A stretch of 20,000 nt of DNA. Source: Botryococcus braunii (lineage: Eukaryota > Chlorophyta > Trebouxiophyceae). Position 1 is the first letter of the stretch, and each line of letters begins with the position of its first letter. The translations under genes were made by a program, and so were the position numbers. The notes beneath the pieces are model-generated. The model did not search any database. It saw nothing but the letters and a program-made list of their open reading frames with translations, and was not told the origin of the DNA. The stretch spans positions 65,001 through 85,000 of the forward strand of contig KV908337.1 of NCBI GenBank assembly GCA_002005505.1, given 5' to 3'. This document shows positions 1-11,023 of the stretch, in pieces.

Positions 1-1189
1 CACACAGAGCTCAGAAGAGGAGTGGGGCGCAAGAGGCGGAAAATGTGGGGGAAGGGCGCTAAAGCACACCGGGGGTATAGTGCGGAGATATTTCGTCACC
101 TTCGCAAGTTCCATGGTGGTCCCAAGGAGAAAAAGGGGTGGCGGGGATACTATGGTGGGACGAAGGAGATACTTTCGTGGTAAATACAACTAGCATTGTA
201 GTAGCACGAAGTATCCCGGCAATTACAATGCAATAGTACGGAAGCATCCCAATGTTCCCCATGCATTGCGCATGCAGCGTCCCAACCCTTCCTCCTCTCA
301 AACCACCGACAAGTCACAAAACAGCACAAATCAAGCCACAAGTGGATCGCTGCACAACGGGAGTGGACTGGAGCTGAACTCTTGGCGGGATGTTCCTTTG
401 GCCCAAGACCAGCACATCCCCCATACTATCCCATTCACCATGTAAACCAACATCTGGACCCGGGCCTGTCATTGCAAAGACGCCTGTTCAGACATTTGGC
501 CCCGACTTGCACTGGGGAAGTACTGTACCAGCAGGGGTGCGCGCGCGCAGGTTGGAGGGCCGCGCACGTACATGGGTGCGGGCATGGAGCAAAGCCGTCG
601 GGCCTTGATAGACTGGCTCCCACAACAGCGCCTGTCCTCCCTTTCCCCACGCATGCCCCCCCGCGCATTTGGAAAGCCACCCCCAAACATGCACGCCACC
701 TGGCGACTGCCAGACAAAGACCAAAGGAGGGAAGAGGAGGAGAGCGCAGGGGTGGGGGGGAGGGAGGGAGCGCCGGGGGAGATGGGGGAGGGGGAAGACA
801 AGCGAATATTCCGCCTGCCCATGGCACAAAAGAGGGTCCAGGAAGATCAACGAGGGGGGGCATTGTCTGCGTGCGGGCGTGGCAGAATGGGGGAGGAGCG
901 GGAAGTTTGTGCGCCGTTTGCCTTTTGGCGTGACGGGCGAGAGGAGAGGGGGAAGGGAGCGCCCTGTGTGCGCGCAATTGAGGGGTTAAGGCTCGAGAGA
1001 GCATTATTTTGGGCGTGGCGGGATTGGGGAGGAGCGGGAGGAACCTGATCGGGAGTCGAGAGCCAGATCAAGATCGTTGAGGCCGCTATCAGAACGGGCC
1101 AGGCTTAGGGCCGACTCCACTAGGAGGCCTGGCTCTATCTTCCCCTCCCTCAGCAGCGGCTCTTCCTCCCTCCCCTGCCCCCCTTCCCC
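1..1189. other. GC-rich, purine-skewed sequence without a recognisable gene
   Basis: Open frames exist on both strands, but they overlap each other, are rich in Pro, Arg and Gly, and show no domain I recognise, so I treat them as composition artefacts. About 720-800 is a G-rich purine tract with several runs of three or more Gs, a candidate G-quadruplex. A segment of about 33 bp starting GGGCGTGG at 875 recurs imperfectly at 1011, 136 bp later. I see nothing else of note here. Confidence 0.5.
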
Positions 1190-1440
1190 TTGTTTTATCT
1201 AATCCCTCATCCAATCCCCTTATCTAACTTGTTTCATCCTATCCCCTCATTTAATCCCTCATTCACTCCCCTCATCCAATCCCCTTATCTAATTTGTTTC
1301 ATTCTATCCCCTCATTTAATCCCTCATTCAATCCTCTCATCCAATCCCCTCATCTAACTTGTTCATCCTATCCCCTCATTTAATCCCTCATTCAATCCCC
1401 TCATCTAATCCCCTCATACAACTCGATTCTTCTAACCCTT
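1190..1440. repeat. Minisatellite with 13-bp monomers in a 65-bp higher-order unit
   Basis: The pyrimidine-rich strand can be cut into consecutive 13-bp monomers such as AATCCCCTTATCT, AACTTGTTTCATC, CTATCCCCTCATT, TAATCCCTCATTC and ACTCCCCTCATCC. The same order of five different monomers returns every 65 bp: the AACTTGTTTC-type monomer starts near 1226, 1291 and 1356. The third long unit has lost one T, and the array decays after about 1420. Five-monomer units repeating in fixed order are a higher-order repeat, as in satellite DNA, on a very small scale. Confidence 0.85.
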
Positions 1441-1568
1441 CCGTCCATCTGAGCACTCCTTTCAGGCTTCACCCCTCCCATTCTGATCTTATCCCTTTCT
1501 TGCTCGCATGGTGAGCACTTCAAGGCCTTTGAACATATGAGCCACCTGGGGGCCACATATGGGCCACA

Positions 1569-2917
1569 ACCAGCGCTGCGATTAGTGGCGACTTGTTGCT
1601 AAAAGGGCGACATAAACTAATTACTTACGGAATCCGGCAATATTTATTACATGCAGCGCCGGCCCTTGAGGGGTTGCCAATTTTGGTAATTTCAAGTTAA
1701 CTCCCATGGCCTTAAGTTGCCACCAGGTGGCAACCAGAAGCTACTTAAGGGTTGATTAGGAGCCGCTGAGTGGCAACTTGAAATTCAGTGAAGGGGGCTA
1801 GATACCAGTGCACTGGGGTCCTTGAAGTCGGCAACGGATTCGCGGGTCCGTGGGGACTGTAGTCGGCACTCCCAACTTGGGAGTCCAGGCCGGGGATTCC
1901 GGAGTCCCAACTCCCAAGTGCCGACTCGGACGTTCCCCCCGACATTTTGGGCCGACCCATCGACGCTCTGGATTTTGGAGTATTGAATCCCCGACTGATT
2001 CCCGAATATGGGGGCCGACTCCCTGGGTGATGCAAGTTGCGTCACTTCTTTTTAGTTCTGGGTGGTATTCTCCAGAAGTTTGGTTCAATCGACAGTTCTG
2101 GCGGAGTGTTCACGAGCATGTTACTGGCCTACCTATTGTCAAACACAATGGCATTTGCTTCAATAATAACACCTAGAGCTTAGCCTGCAAGATGTGTTTT
2201 GCATGTATTTGCGTTCTGTTGCATACTGTTTCCTAGTCTGATTGGGTGCCGGCCACCCCAAGAAAGCCGCCGCTCTGCGAAGTTTTCAATGATGAAAGCT
2301 TTTCACTCTATCTCCCCCTCCAAAATCATGTCATTCGCCTCGCCCAGCCAGGCCCGAGCAGGGTGGCACGGCCCAGAAGCACTTCAACTGAGGCGCGTTC
2401 TACGAGTTCCATGATTAATTTGGAGATTGGACTGAGTGGGTGAATTGAAAGTGCTGTCGCCACTGTTTCTGGGGATCACCTTTATCTTGCATAGGTTGCT
2501 TCAATGGGTTGACTCATTTGCAGTGTGGGGTTTAAAGATCGAGCGGCAAGGGATACAAATCAAAACAGAGATGATTGGTGACAATGGTGATGATAATGAG
2601 AGCGATAGTATGGATAGTAGGGCTAGCTGTTCTCCGGTGTTCTTGCATGTTACTCTGAGGTTCAGAAAGACTCACATGGAACTTCGTCAGATGTAGGGGA
2701 TTCCAAGAAAGAAGTAAGAGCTATTAGTCCCAAGTGGGAGCAGGATCTGGGTGGGGTTAAGCAGGACCCAGCGGAAATGAGCATAAGAGGATCTATTGTG
2801 AAATATGCAGAGCAGGAGGTGCAAATAAGCAATATGTGACTGGCATCAAGCGTAAAGCAAATGTGCCTCGAGATGGCGGTATCATAGTTTCAGAAAGCAT
2901 GGTAAACGTGACTACAC
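1569..2917 (+). repeat. Left arm of the palindromic element
   Basis: Outer part (to about 1790): four TTGCCA/TGGCAA hexamers. Next (about 1825-2025): many GGAGTC/GACTCC and AGTCGG/CCGACT words in both orientations. Inner part (2050-2917): more ordinary sequence paired with 3018-3910. Small open frames (for example 2436-2696) contain nothing recognisable and are not conserved as full frames in the other arm. Confidence 0.75.
1716..1734. promoter_or_regulatory. Conserved subterminal palindrome, left arm
   Basis: GTTGCCACCAGGTGGCAAC is a perfect inverted repeat with 9-bp arms around a central A. The matching site at 4230-4248 differs only at the central base, while the flanks have diverged. A recombinase or transposase binding site is a plausible role, but that is inference. 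Confidence 0.45.
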
Positions 2918-3017
2918 GCATGCATGCATGCATGAATGAGCAATACGTATATGCATGCATGAGCAATTGTATACCTTTGCACTCCTTCCAGGGTATCGCA
3001 AATCCCTCCAGCACCAC
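2918..3017. other. Unpaired loop of the palindromic element
   Basis: About 100 bp between the arms that have no inverted partner. It contains tandem TGCA/ATGC words (about 2918-2934 and 2951-2964) and ends with CTCCAGCAC just before the right arm. No gene is visible. One plus-strand frame (2836-3174) crosses the loop but resembles nothing known to me. Confidence 0.6.
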
Positions 3018-3331
3018 GTGCAGTCACATTTACCATGCTTTCTGGAACTATGAATACGCCATCTGGAGGCACGTTTGCTTTAAGCTTAATGCCAGTCACA
3101 TATTGCTTATTTGCACCTCCTGCTCTGCATCTTTCAAAATCCTCTTATGCTCATATCCGTTGGGTCCTGCTTAACCCAACCCAGATCCTGCTCCCACTTG
3201 GGACTAATAGCTCTTACTTCTTTCTTGCAATCCCCTGCATCTGACGAAGTTCCATGTGAGTCTTTCTGAACCTCAGAGTCACCTGCAAGAAAAACGAAGA
3301 ACAGCTAGCCCTACGATGCATACCATCGCTC

Positions 3332-3359
3332 TCATCATCATCATCATCATCATCATCAC
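3332..3359 (+). repeat. (ATC)n microsatellite
   Basis: About nine tandem TCA/ATC triplets followed by CACCACCAC. The equivalent place in the left arm is not expanded, so this grew after the two arms were formed. Confidence 0.9.
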
Positions 3360-4229
3360 CACCACTGTTGTCATCAAGCACGTCATCTCTGTTTTGATTT
3401 GTGTTTGCCCCGTATCTTTAAATCCCTACACTACAAAGGAGTCAGCCCATTGAAGCAACCTTTGCAATATAAAAATTCAATATGATCCCCGAAACCAGTG
3501 AATCGGCACTTGCAATCTACCTACCCAGTCCAATCTCCAAAGCAATCACAAAACTTGTAGAAGACGCGTCAAGGTGCTTTGAGTGCATATGGGCCTTCCC
3601 ACCCTGCACCAAGTACATGAACTGCAGGGGAGAGATGGGGTGAAAAGCTTTCTACATTGAAACCTTTGCACGGCGGCGACTTTCTTGGGGCGAGCGGCAC
3701 CCAACCCACATAAAGAGCTCTATGCAACCGAACGAAACTATGTGCAAAACCCATCTTGCAGGCGAAGCCCCATATGTTATTGCAGCAATTGTCAGTGTGT
3801 TTGACAATAGTAAGGGCCACCAAAATGCTCGTGAACATCAAGTCAGAACTGTCGAGCGAACCAAATCTCCGAAGAATAACACCTCTTGGCGCCAAAGCCT
3901 TAGAAAAAAGTGACGGAACTTGCGTCACCCAAGGAGTCGGAACCCATTATCAGGATAATGAGGAATCAGTCTGGGGGTCAATAATATGGAATCCAGACTG
4001 TCGATTGCTCGGCGCAAAACTCACTGCGGAATGTGTGACTCCGGCTTGGGAGTTGGGACCACGGAGTCCACAGACTGGACTCCAAAGTCGGGAGTGCCGA
4101 CTACAGTCCCAGGGACTCCCAAATCTGCTGCTGACTTAAGGACCCCAGTGCACTGGGCAACTAGGCCCCATCACTGAATAATTTCACGTTGCCACTCGGC
4201 GACTCCCAATCAACTCTAGATAATTTCGG

Positions 4230-4248
4230 GTTGCCACCTGGTGGCAAC
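4230..4248. promoter_or_regulatory. Conserved subterminal palindrome, right arm
   Basis: GTTGCCACCTGGTGGCAAC, the inverted partner of 1716-1734. Here the palindrome extends by one more G/C pair on each side. Confidence 0.45.
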
Positions 4249-4402
4249 CTTAGGCCATGGGAGTTTCAGAACATTGCCAAAATTGGCAACCACTTTAGGG
4301 CCAAGAAAAACAATTGCCGATCTTCAGAAATAGTTATTTGAAATCGCCGTTTTGGCAACTAGTCGCTATTAATTGTGGCGCTGGTACTGGGGGTACGCCG
4401 GA

Positions 4403-4522
4403 GGTAGGGACAGTGAGAGGAACGTGGGGTTTGATAATAGAGAGGGAGAGTGAGAGACTGCAGAGAGGAGGGTGAGTGACTGTCCTTGTGAAGGCGCATG
4501 CCAGTGCAAATGTACGATATAT

Positions 4523-4620
<98 letters not shown>

Positions 4621-4822
4621 GGTGGATGGGTGGGTGGGTGGAGTGGGTGTGTGTGAGTGGATGAGTGGGTGGGTGTGTGTGTGTGTGTGGGGGGGGGGGG
4701 GGTGCGGTAGGACAGTGAGAGGGAAGCGGGGGTGAGAAGAGAGAGGGAGATTGAGAGACTGGCGAGAGGAGGGAGAGTGACTGCCCTTTGGAAGGCGCAT
4801 GCCAGTGCAAATGTATAAGACA
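4403..4822 (+). repeat. Direct duplication of a 115-bp unit, each copy followed by a GT array
   Basis: About 4403-4520 and 4704-4820 are similar. Both run GGACAGTGAGAGG, then a GA-rich stretch, GAGTGACTG, and AAGGCGCATGCCAGTGCAAA (at 4491 and 4792, offset 301). Each copy is followed by a TG-rich array: 4525-4618 after the first, and a short one from about 4829 after the second. The first array and the variant GGGTGGATGG block fill the space between the copies, so the duplicated unit probably included the microsatellite. Confidence 0.75.
4525..4702 (+). repeat. (GT)n array, degenerate TGGG-rich stretch and G14 run
   Basis: GT dinucleotides run from about 4525 to 4618 with one interruption near 4580. 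They continue as GGGTGGATGGGTGGG-type sequence and a second short GT run, and end in a run of about 14 Gs at 4689-4702. The GT run could form Z-DNA and the G run a quadruplex. The long His/Thr or Cys/Val frames across it are translated microsatellite, not genes. Confidence 0.9.
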
Positions 4823-5477
4823 AACATGTGTGTGTGTGTGTTATGTGTGTGTCATACGTGTGCTCCCCACATACATTCGCTGCCGTTGCAGGCTGCTAAC
4901 CGTGTCGTTATTTCACAAGCGCTCCCAGAGAAGCCTTCTTTTCACATTTCATGGGTTTCTCATTCTCCCCCCCCCCCCCACACACACACACGTACACACG
5001 GGGCGGGGATCAAATCTCAAGCGCCCCCCCCGCCCCCCCGGCTTACTCGGGTATTGTGCCTTCGAACATCTCAATCCCCACTCTGCCCTCATGCTGGTGC
5101 CTGGACATTGGCCGCCAACAAAACAGCCTCACAAACCGACCCACCCTCAACTGCCAACAAAACAGCCTCACAACCAAACCTGACCCCAACAAAGCATCTC
5201 CATACACAAGCGCGACCTCAAACCGCCAACAAAACAGGCACATCTAAATCCAAATTTCCCCACCGACACAGAACAGCACATGCACAAGCTCCTTCGGAAA
5301 TCCTCCTGAACTGCTTCCACAAACGCACAACAGCCTCCAACACAAAGACAGGCACAGGCGCACCTCAGCATCCAGCGGCTCGCCCTCTTCCGGAATGAAG
5401 CGCAGGTCTGGGAGGCCCGACACCCCATGGCCAAGGCTGCCTCTTCCGCCTGACTCCTTGCTTCGCCCCTGCCCTCC
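4823..5477. other. Low-complexity, C/A-rich spacer
   Basis: No recognisable gene. A 21-bp word beginning GCCAACAAAACAG recurs at 5114, 5153 and, truncated, at 5225. Poly-C runs lie near 4966-4979 and 5024-5039. A 199-codon plus-strand frame from 4799 is rich in Thr, Pro and Gln and follows the base composition; I do not call it. Confidence 0.5.
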
Positions 5478-6330
<853 letters not shown>

Positions 6331-6688
6331 CACACCACTTGCTGAGTTCTCGGGGGTCAACTCTGCCTAATTCAGGGCCATACTGCCAATTTACCTGAGG
6401 GAGAAGTTTGACACTCTTCCTTGGTTCTTTTCTCGAGCAACAGCCCCTCCCCCCCCACACAACCCCCCCCCCCCCAGGGGGCATAGACAGGGGATAAGAG
6501 GCTGCGCCCTTGGCACAAATCCACCATTCCCAGACTCAATATCCCAGGAGACAGGGACCCCTCGGACGGGCAATAGCTAAGAATGGGTGAAAACCCACTC
6601 CCCCTCCGAACGTCTCTGCAAGTTCCAGTAAGCCTGGGGGTGGGCCCGGGCGCCGGGAAGGGGGGGGCAAGCACAGATCTTTGCTTAA
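6331..6688. other. Spacer without recognisable gene
   Basis: Mixed sequence with poly-C runs (for example 13 Cs at 6463-6475). Minus-strand frames here show none of the transmembrane or motif content expected of the missing C-terminal exons of the transporter at 6887-9014. Confidence 0.5.
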
Positions 6689-6870
6689 CCCCCCCCCCCC
6701 CCCCCCGCGAGGGCCTCCTTTAGATACCAGGAGCAGAATTTTGCTCTCCCCCCCCCCCCCCACCCTCTGAAGGGCATCCTTTGAAGACCAAGAGCCGGAT
6801 CAATTCTTTACCCCTCCTCCCCACCCGCCTTAGAGGGCATCCTTTAAATACCAGGAGCCTGACCCTTGAC
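6689..6870 (+). repeat. Three tandem copies of a ~62-bp unit with poly-C tracts
   Basis: The word GAGGGC(C/A)TCCTTT followed by (A/G)ATACCAGGAGC-like sequence starts at 6709, 6769 and 6833 (60 and 64 bp apart). The spacers between words are C-rich, including runs of 18 Cs (6689-6706) and 14 Cs (6748-6761). The minus strand is thus strongly G-rich, directly downstream of the transporter exons. Confidence 0.75.
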
Positions 6871-6886
6871 CCCCAACAAGTCTGCG

Positions 6887-7209
6887 CTAGCTCTCCTTAA
6901 GGGTGCGGGCGTCGGAAGCTGTGCGCACCCGCGACCACAGGCTTGGGAGGCCGCTGTGGCTGGAAGGCAGGGGCGGCTCCGGCAGGCCGTGCAGGGTTCG
7001 AATCACGTTGGCAGTTGCAGTTCCGCTCGGGAAGCGCAGTTTTTCCCGGACTATGGTCTGTGTCCGCAAGGGAACGGCCAGAAAGACCCCTATGAATGCC
7101 AGCGCCAGGGACCAGGCCATCAGCTGAGGCACCGTCAAGTGAAGAGCGCCCGAGGGGGGGTTCTCCTTGGGCGACAGCATCCCCAAGGCAGGCACGATCC
7201 CTACCAAGC
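6887..7209 (-). CDS. OPT family oligopeptide transporter, exon with FPSGTATA motif
   Basis: This is the most downstream of three recognisable exons of a membrane transporter of the OPT (oligopeptide transporter) superfamily, which carries small peptides or metal chelates across membranes. The acceptor TTGCAG ends at 7210. The exon supplies the last two bases of a split Gly codon and continues LVGIVPALGML, then a hydrophobic segment MAWSLALAFIGVFLAVPL, then TQTIVREKLRFPSGTATA. That last stretch is the conserved OPT signature region at the end of an early transmembrane helix. The exon frame stays open to an in-frame TAG at 6889-6887. The true 3' boundary is uncertain: a donor such as CGG/GTGCGC near 6925 could end it earlier. 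Later family motifs (most of the transmembrane helices) are not found downstream in the window, so the gene is either truncated or continues after a long intron. Confidence 0.8.
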
Positions 7210-7607
7210 CTGCAAGCGCGACCCAAAGCCTTCATCTCAGAGCAGGGCACCCAAAAATCATCCACATCAACGACCGCAGAAGAGCGGCCCCGGGGGGCAG
7301 GAGGGGAAGGGTGGGAAAGATACTGTCGGATCCCCCCCACCCCCCCCCGGCGGCGCCCCTCTGGTTGCTGGAGCTGCATTGTTGTTCTGCAGATTGACAA
7401 GGATGCCCGGATGTATCCGGTTGTGGCACTCACTGCTGGAGCTGTGTTGTTCTTCTGTGGAGAGCGGGAGAGAGACAGGCAGAGAGATGGGGGGGGGGTC
7501 TGGTTCTTACGTCCCACCCCCTCTCTCTCCGCCCCCGCAGGAAGAGCCTGGCCAGCCTCAAAATTAACCAGAGTGGGCAAAAGGAAGCTGCTGATGGCAG
7601 GAGGCAC

Positions 7608-7737
7608 CTGCAGCCAAAGGCATTGTGGCTGTTGCAACTGCGGTGGTCTGAATGATGACATTCTCCCCCACTGTGAGCTTCTGGAAAAATCTGTATCGGT
7701 CCAACATCCTGAAAAGACCGAAGCCGAGGATTGCCGA
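7608..7737 (-). CDS. OPT family oligopeptide transporter, middle exon
   Basis: A 130-bp exon in the same gene. The acceptor GGGACAG ends at 7738 and the exon opens in phase 0 with SAILGFGLFRML. It continues to LTVGENVIIQTTAVATATMP and LAAG, where the family typically has a QTVAVATGTMPLAAG-like stretch. The donor CAG/GTGCC follows at 7607-7606 in phase 1, and the phase matches the next exon exactly, joining LAAG to LVGIVPAL. The reading across both splice junctions gives uninterrupted family-like sequence, which is strong support for these boundaries. The downstream intron is 398 bp (7607-7210). It contains a C-rich stretch and a frame rich in Pro and Gly that is not coding. Confidence 0.85.
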
Positions 7738-7806
7738 CTGTCCCACACACCCACCAAGCATCACTCTACCATCTCGACGGAAACGGTATTCCAAGTTGTC
7801 GGCAAA

Positions 7807-8036
7807 AGCGGTTAAAACGGTTGGAAACACTGCTTGGCCACTTGGCTGATGTAAGCAGCATGCATCTGCAAAAGGACATTGCAGCCTGATATATCTCACT
7901 TTCACCTTTAAACATGACGTACGTAGCGGTTAAAACGGTTGGAAACACTGCTTGGCCACTTGGCTGATGTAAGCAGCATGCATCTGCAAAAGGACATTGC
8001 AGCCTGATATATCTCACTTTCACCTTCAAACATGCG
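7807..8036. repeat. 118-bp tandem duplication inside a transporter intron
   Basis: The segment beginning AGCGGTTAAAACGG at 7807 is repeated head-to-tail at 7925 (offset 118 bp). The copies are nearly identical except near the end (CACCTTTAAACATGACG against CACCTTCAAACATGCGG). Both lie in the intron between 7738 and 8836, so the transporter reading is unaffected. Confidence 0.9.
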
Positions 8037-8836
8037 GTACCTGAAAGATGCAAGAGCACCTCCACAACTTTTTTACTTGGTTGGGGCGTTTTGGGGGGGG
8101 GGGGAGGCTGTGGTGAGGAGCGGAGACGGAGACTGAGAAGAAATATGATAAGTTGGGCTTTGGAGGTGGCAGCTGACACTAATCAAGGGGCAATCCCCTG
8201 CACTTGCCCTTCACTGTGCGCAGAAGGTGATAGCAGCACTGCTTCGTTTGCCCCCTCCAAACATAGGGTCACAATCAAGCAGCACGATGTTGCACACTAC
8301 TCGTACACTACCTTGAAGATGCCTTCTTAGATCAAAGCACACGTTTGGGAGACTCTTCTAGCAGACCGATATCTTTACACTTTTGAGTATTTCCTGATGT
8401 CTGTAAGTATGATCATTGCCATCCCAGACCACTCCCAAACCAAGAGAACCTGTCACCTCAAGTCCCATGTTCCAACGCCACCACCAAGGCTTGGGACCAT
8501 ACTTCAATACACCCTCTAATCCGTACTCACAAAGGTGGTTTTAAGCCGATAACCTAAAGTAGCAGGAGGCCTTAACTAAAACGTAACGTCATGACAAACC
8601 ATGCCACTGCCTGAAGTTAGTTTTGCCGTGTCTTGCCCTTGGTAGCTCTTCATGTGTGGGAAGACAGCTAGATCCCCAAAAATGTGCTGAGAGGGCTTTT
8701 AGTGTCGTTACATCGACCCCTCTCCTCCCCCCCCCCCTTCCCGGCTGTGGAAGGACCAAGACCAATGTGCCTAGCACAAGGAACAGTCTCCAAAATGCTA
8801 GAAAAACATCGCTTATAGAAACGGGGTACAACACAC

Positions 8837-9014
8837 CTGTAAGCTGCCCATGGTCACCCATCCAGTTTGGAGCCCGAAGTACATGTTGGAACAACACAGT
8901 AAGCTTCCGATAAGGACTCCAGCCACCATCGCCCGCAGAGTTAGGGGACTTGGCACTCCTGGTGTAGCTGGCAAGCCCACAGGCCTGTGCACAAGCGACC
9001 CAGGGCTACTGATA
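8837..9014 (-). CDS. OPT family oligopeptide transporter, first recognisable exon
   Basis: The 3' part of this exon encodes SPLTLRAMVAGVLIGSLLC followed by CSNMYFGLQTGWVTMGSLQ. This is the first transmembrane region of OPT proteins, with the conserved NMYFGLQTGW motif. The donor CAG/GTGTGT at 8836-8835 is in phase 0 and joins Q to SAILGF of the next exon across a 1,099-bp intron. The 5' boundary is uncertain: TTTTCAG ending at 9015 is the best acceptor, with CACAG or GCCAG further in as alternatives. The N-terminus is therefore not assigned. A possible first exon starts at ATG 9446 (MEDTPFATDH..., minus strand, acidic, with a GT near 9377), but no homology supports it. Confidence 0.8.
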
Positions 9015-10324
<1,310 letters not shown>

Positions 10325-10995
10325 GCGTCTGCATGTATGTGTGGGGGGTGGGTGGGCGTGGGGAGAGGAGGGGAAAGAACGAGCCTTGGAAGGGTAGACT
10401 CCTGCAGACGGAGGGGGGGGGGGTGGAGGGGGGAGAGAGGGGGAAGAGAGATATAGGAAGAGGGATCGAGAGGGTGGTGGGGAATGACGCACAACATTTG
10501 GCCCCAATCGGCTTTGAAGCATCGAGGTGCGGAATCTACTGGCTTTCCCCTAATTGCTCTTCTCAACATACAGCACAAATGGTGCCGCCACTTCGACATG
10601 CAGTACTGATGCATCAGGTTCAAGACCAGGTGGGCGTGGTGGGTACAGGGATTCTGCGACCCTGCCTAGTGTTACGTGGTCATGTCAAGACCTGAACACA
10701 CGTGGGGGGAGCTGCCATCAAGCTCTTTGATACCGTGGAGCGTACCTGCAGGGTGGTAGATCTGGGATTAACCAGCTTGTGGCATCCTGTGATGTCTGCA
10801 GGGTTACTAGCCACACATAAGTGATGCGATGTGGTATTGGAGTATACATATGCATTGACCGGAATCTCCCTCATGAGGCGTTCAGAGCCTGATTCCAGTA
10901 CGCTACAGTATCTCAGGCTTCTCCAGTCGAACGTCATTTAGAGAACATTTCTAGCTTATAGACTTCGGCATACCTATGACACAGCAGGCGGAATC
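10325..10995. other. Spacer between microsatellite and retrotransposon
   Basis: G-rich up to about 10460 (including a run of about 11 Gs near 10411), then mixed sequence. A short plus-strand stretch near 10709-10830 reads AAIKLFDTVERTCRVVDLG and could be an exon, but there is no convincing splice site or homology. No gene is called. Confidence 0.4.
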
Positions 10996-11000
10996 AATAC
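10996..11000. repeat. Target-site duplication AATAC (left copy)
   Basis: AATAC directly abuts the left LTR here and recurs at 18237-18241 directly after the right LTR. Five base pairs is the usual duplication length for Ty1/copia elements, and the match fixes both element ends. Confidence 0.9.
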
Positions 11001-11023
11001 TCAAGCATTTCTGCTTGCGGCGT

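Larger units (their letters stand above)
1569..4385. mobile_element. Foldback-type palindromic element with long inverted arms
   Basis: The sequence from 1569 inward matches the reverse complement of the sequence from 4385 inward across the whole element. Anchor pairs are ACCAGCGC at 1569 with GCGCTGGT ending at 4385, the palindrome at 1716-1734 with 4230-4248, 2025-2045 with 3910-3930, and about 2835-2917 with 3018-3100. The coordinate sums of paired positions stay near 5935-5964, so the arms are collinear with only small indels. Identity is near 90 percent by eye next to the loop and lower outside. No transposase is visible, so this is probably a non-autonomous foldback or long-TIR element. 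I found no convincing target-site duplication, so the exact ends are uncertain by some tens of bases. An inverted duplication of other origin is the alternative. Confidence 0.75.
3018..4385 (-). repeat. Right arm of the palindromic element
   Basis: Inverted partner of the left arm. Its outer part holds six TTGCCA/TGGCAA hexamers (about 4180-4360), followed inward by the GGAGTC/CCGACT-rich zone (about 3930-4110). Compared with the left arm it carries an ATC microsatellite expansion at 3332-3359, where the left arm has only a few GAT-like triplets (about 2585-2610). Confidence 0.75.

Noticed and set aside
382..1071. Several overlapping frames of 70-190 codons on both strands
   Set aside because: They overlap each other, are compositionally biased, several start at non-ATG codons, and no family is recognised.
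1190..1440. CRISPR-like array
   Set aside because: There are no unique spacers; it is a head-to-tail minisatellite in eukaryotic DNA.
1560..4395. Target-site duplication around the foldback element
   Set aside because: Flanks compared for 2-9 bp duplications gave no convincing match at the ends I can define.
4334..4827. His/Thr-rich minus-strand frames of about 150 codons
   Set aside because: They are translated GT/CA microsatellite, open in all three frames.
6995..7004. GGTTCGAATC, a perfect tRNA B-box word
   Set aside because: It lies within the OPT exon on the opposite strand, and no acceptor stem or A-box at the right distance pairs around it.
10709..10830. Stretch reading AAIKLFDTVERTCRVVDLG, vaguely like a WD40 blade
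   Set aside because: Too short, a stop lies just upstream, there are no good splice sites, and no neighbouring blades were found.
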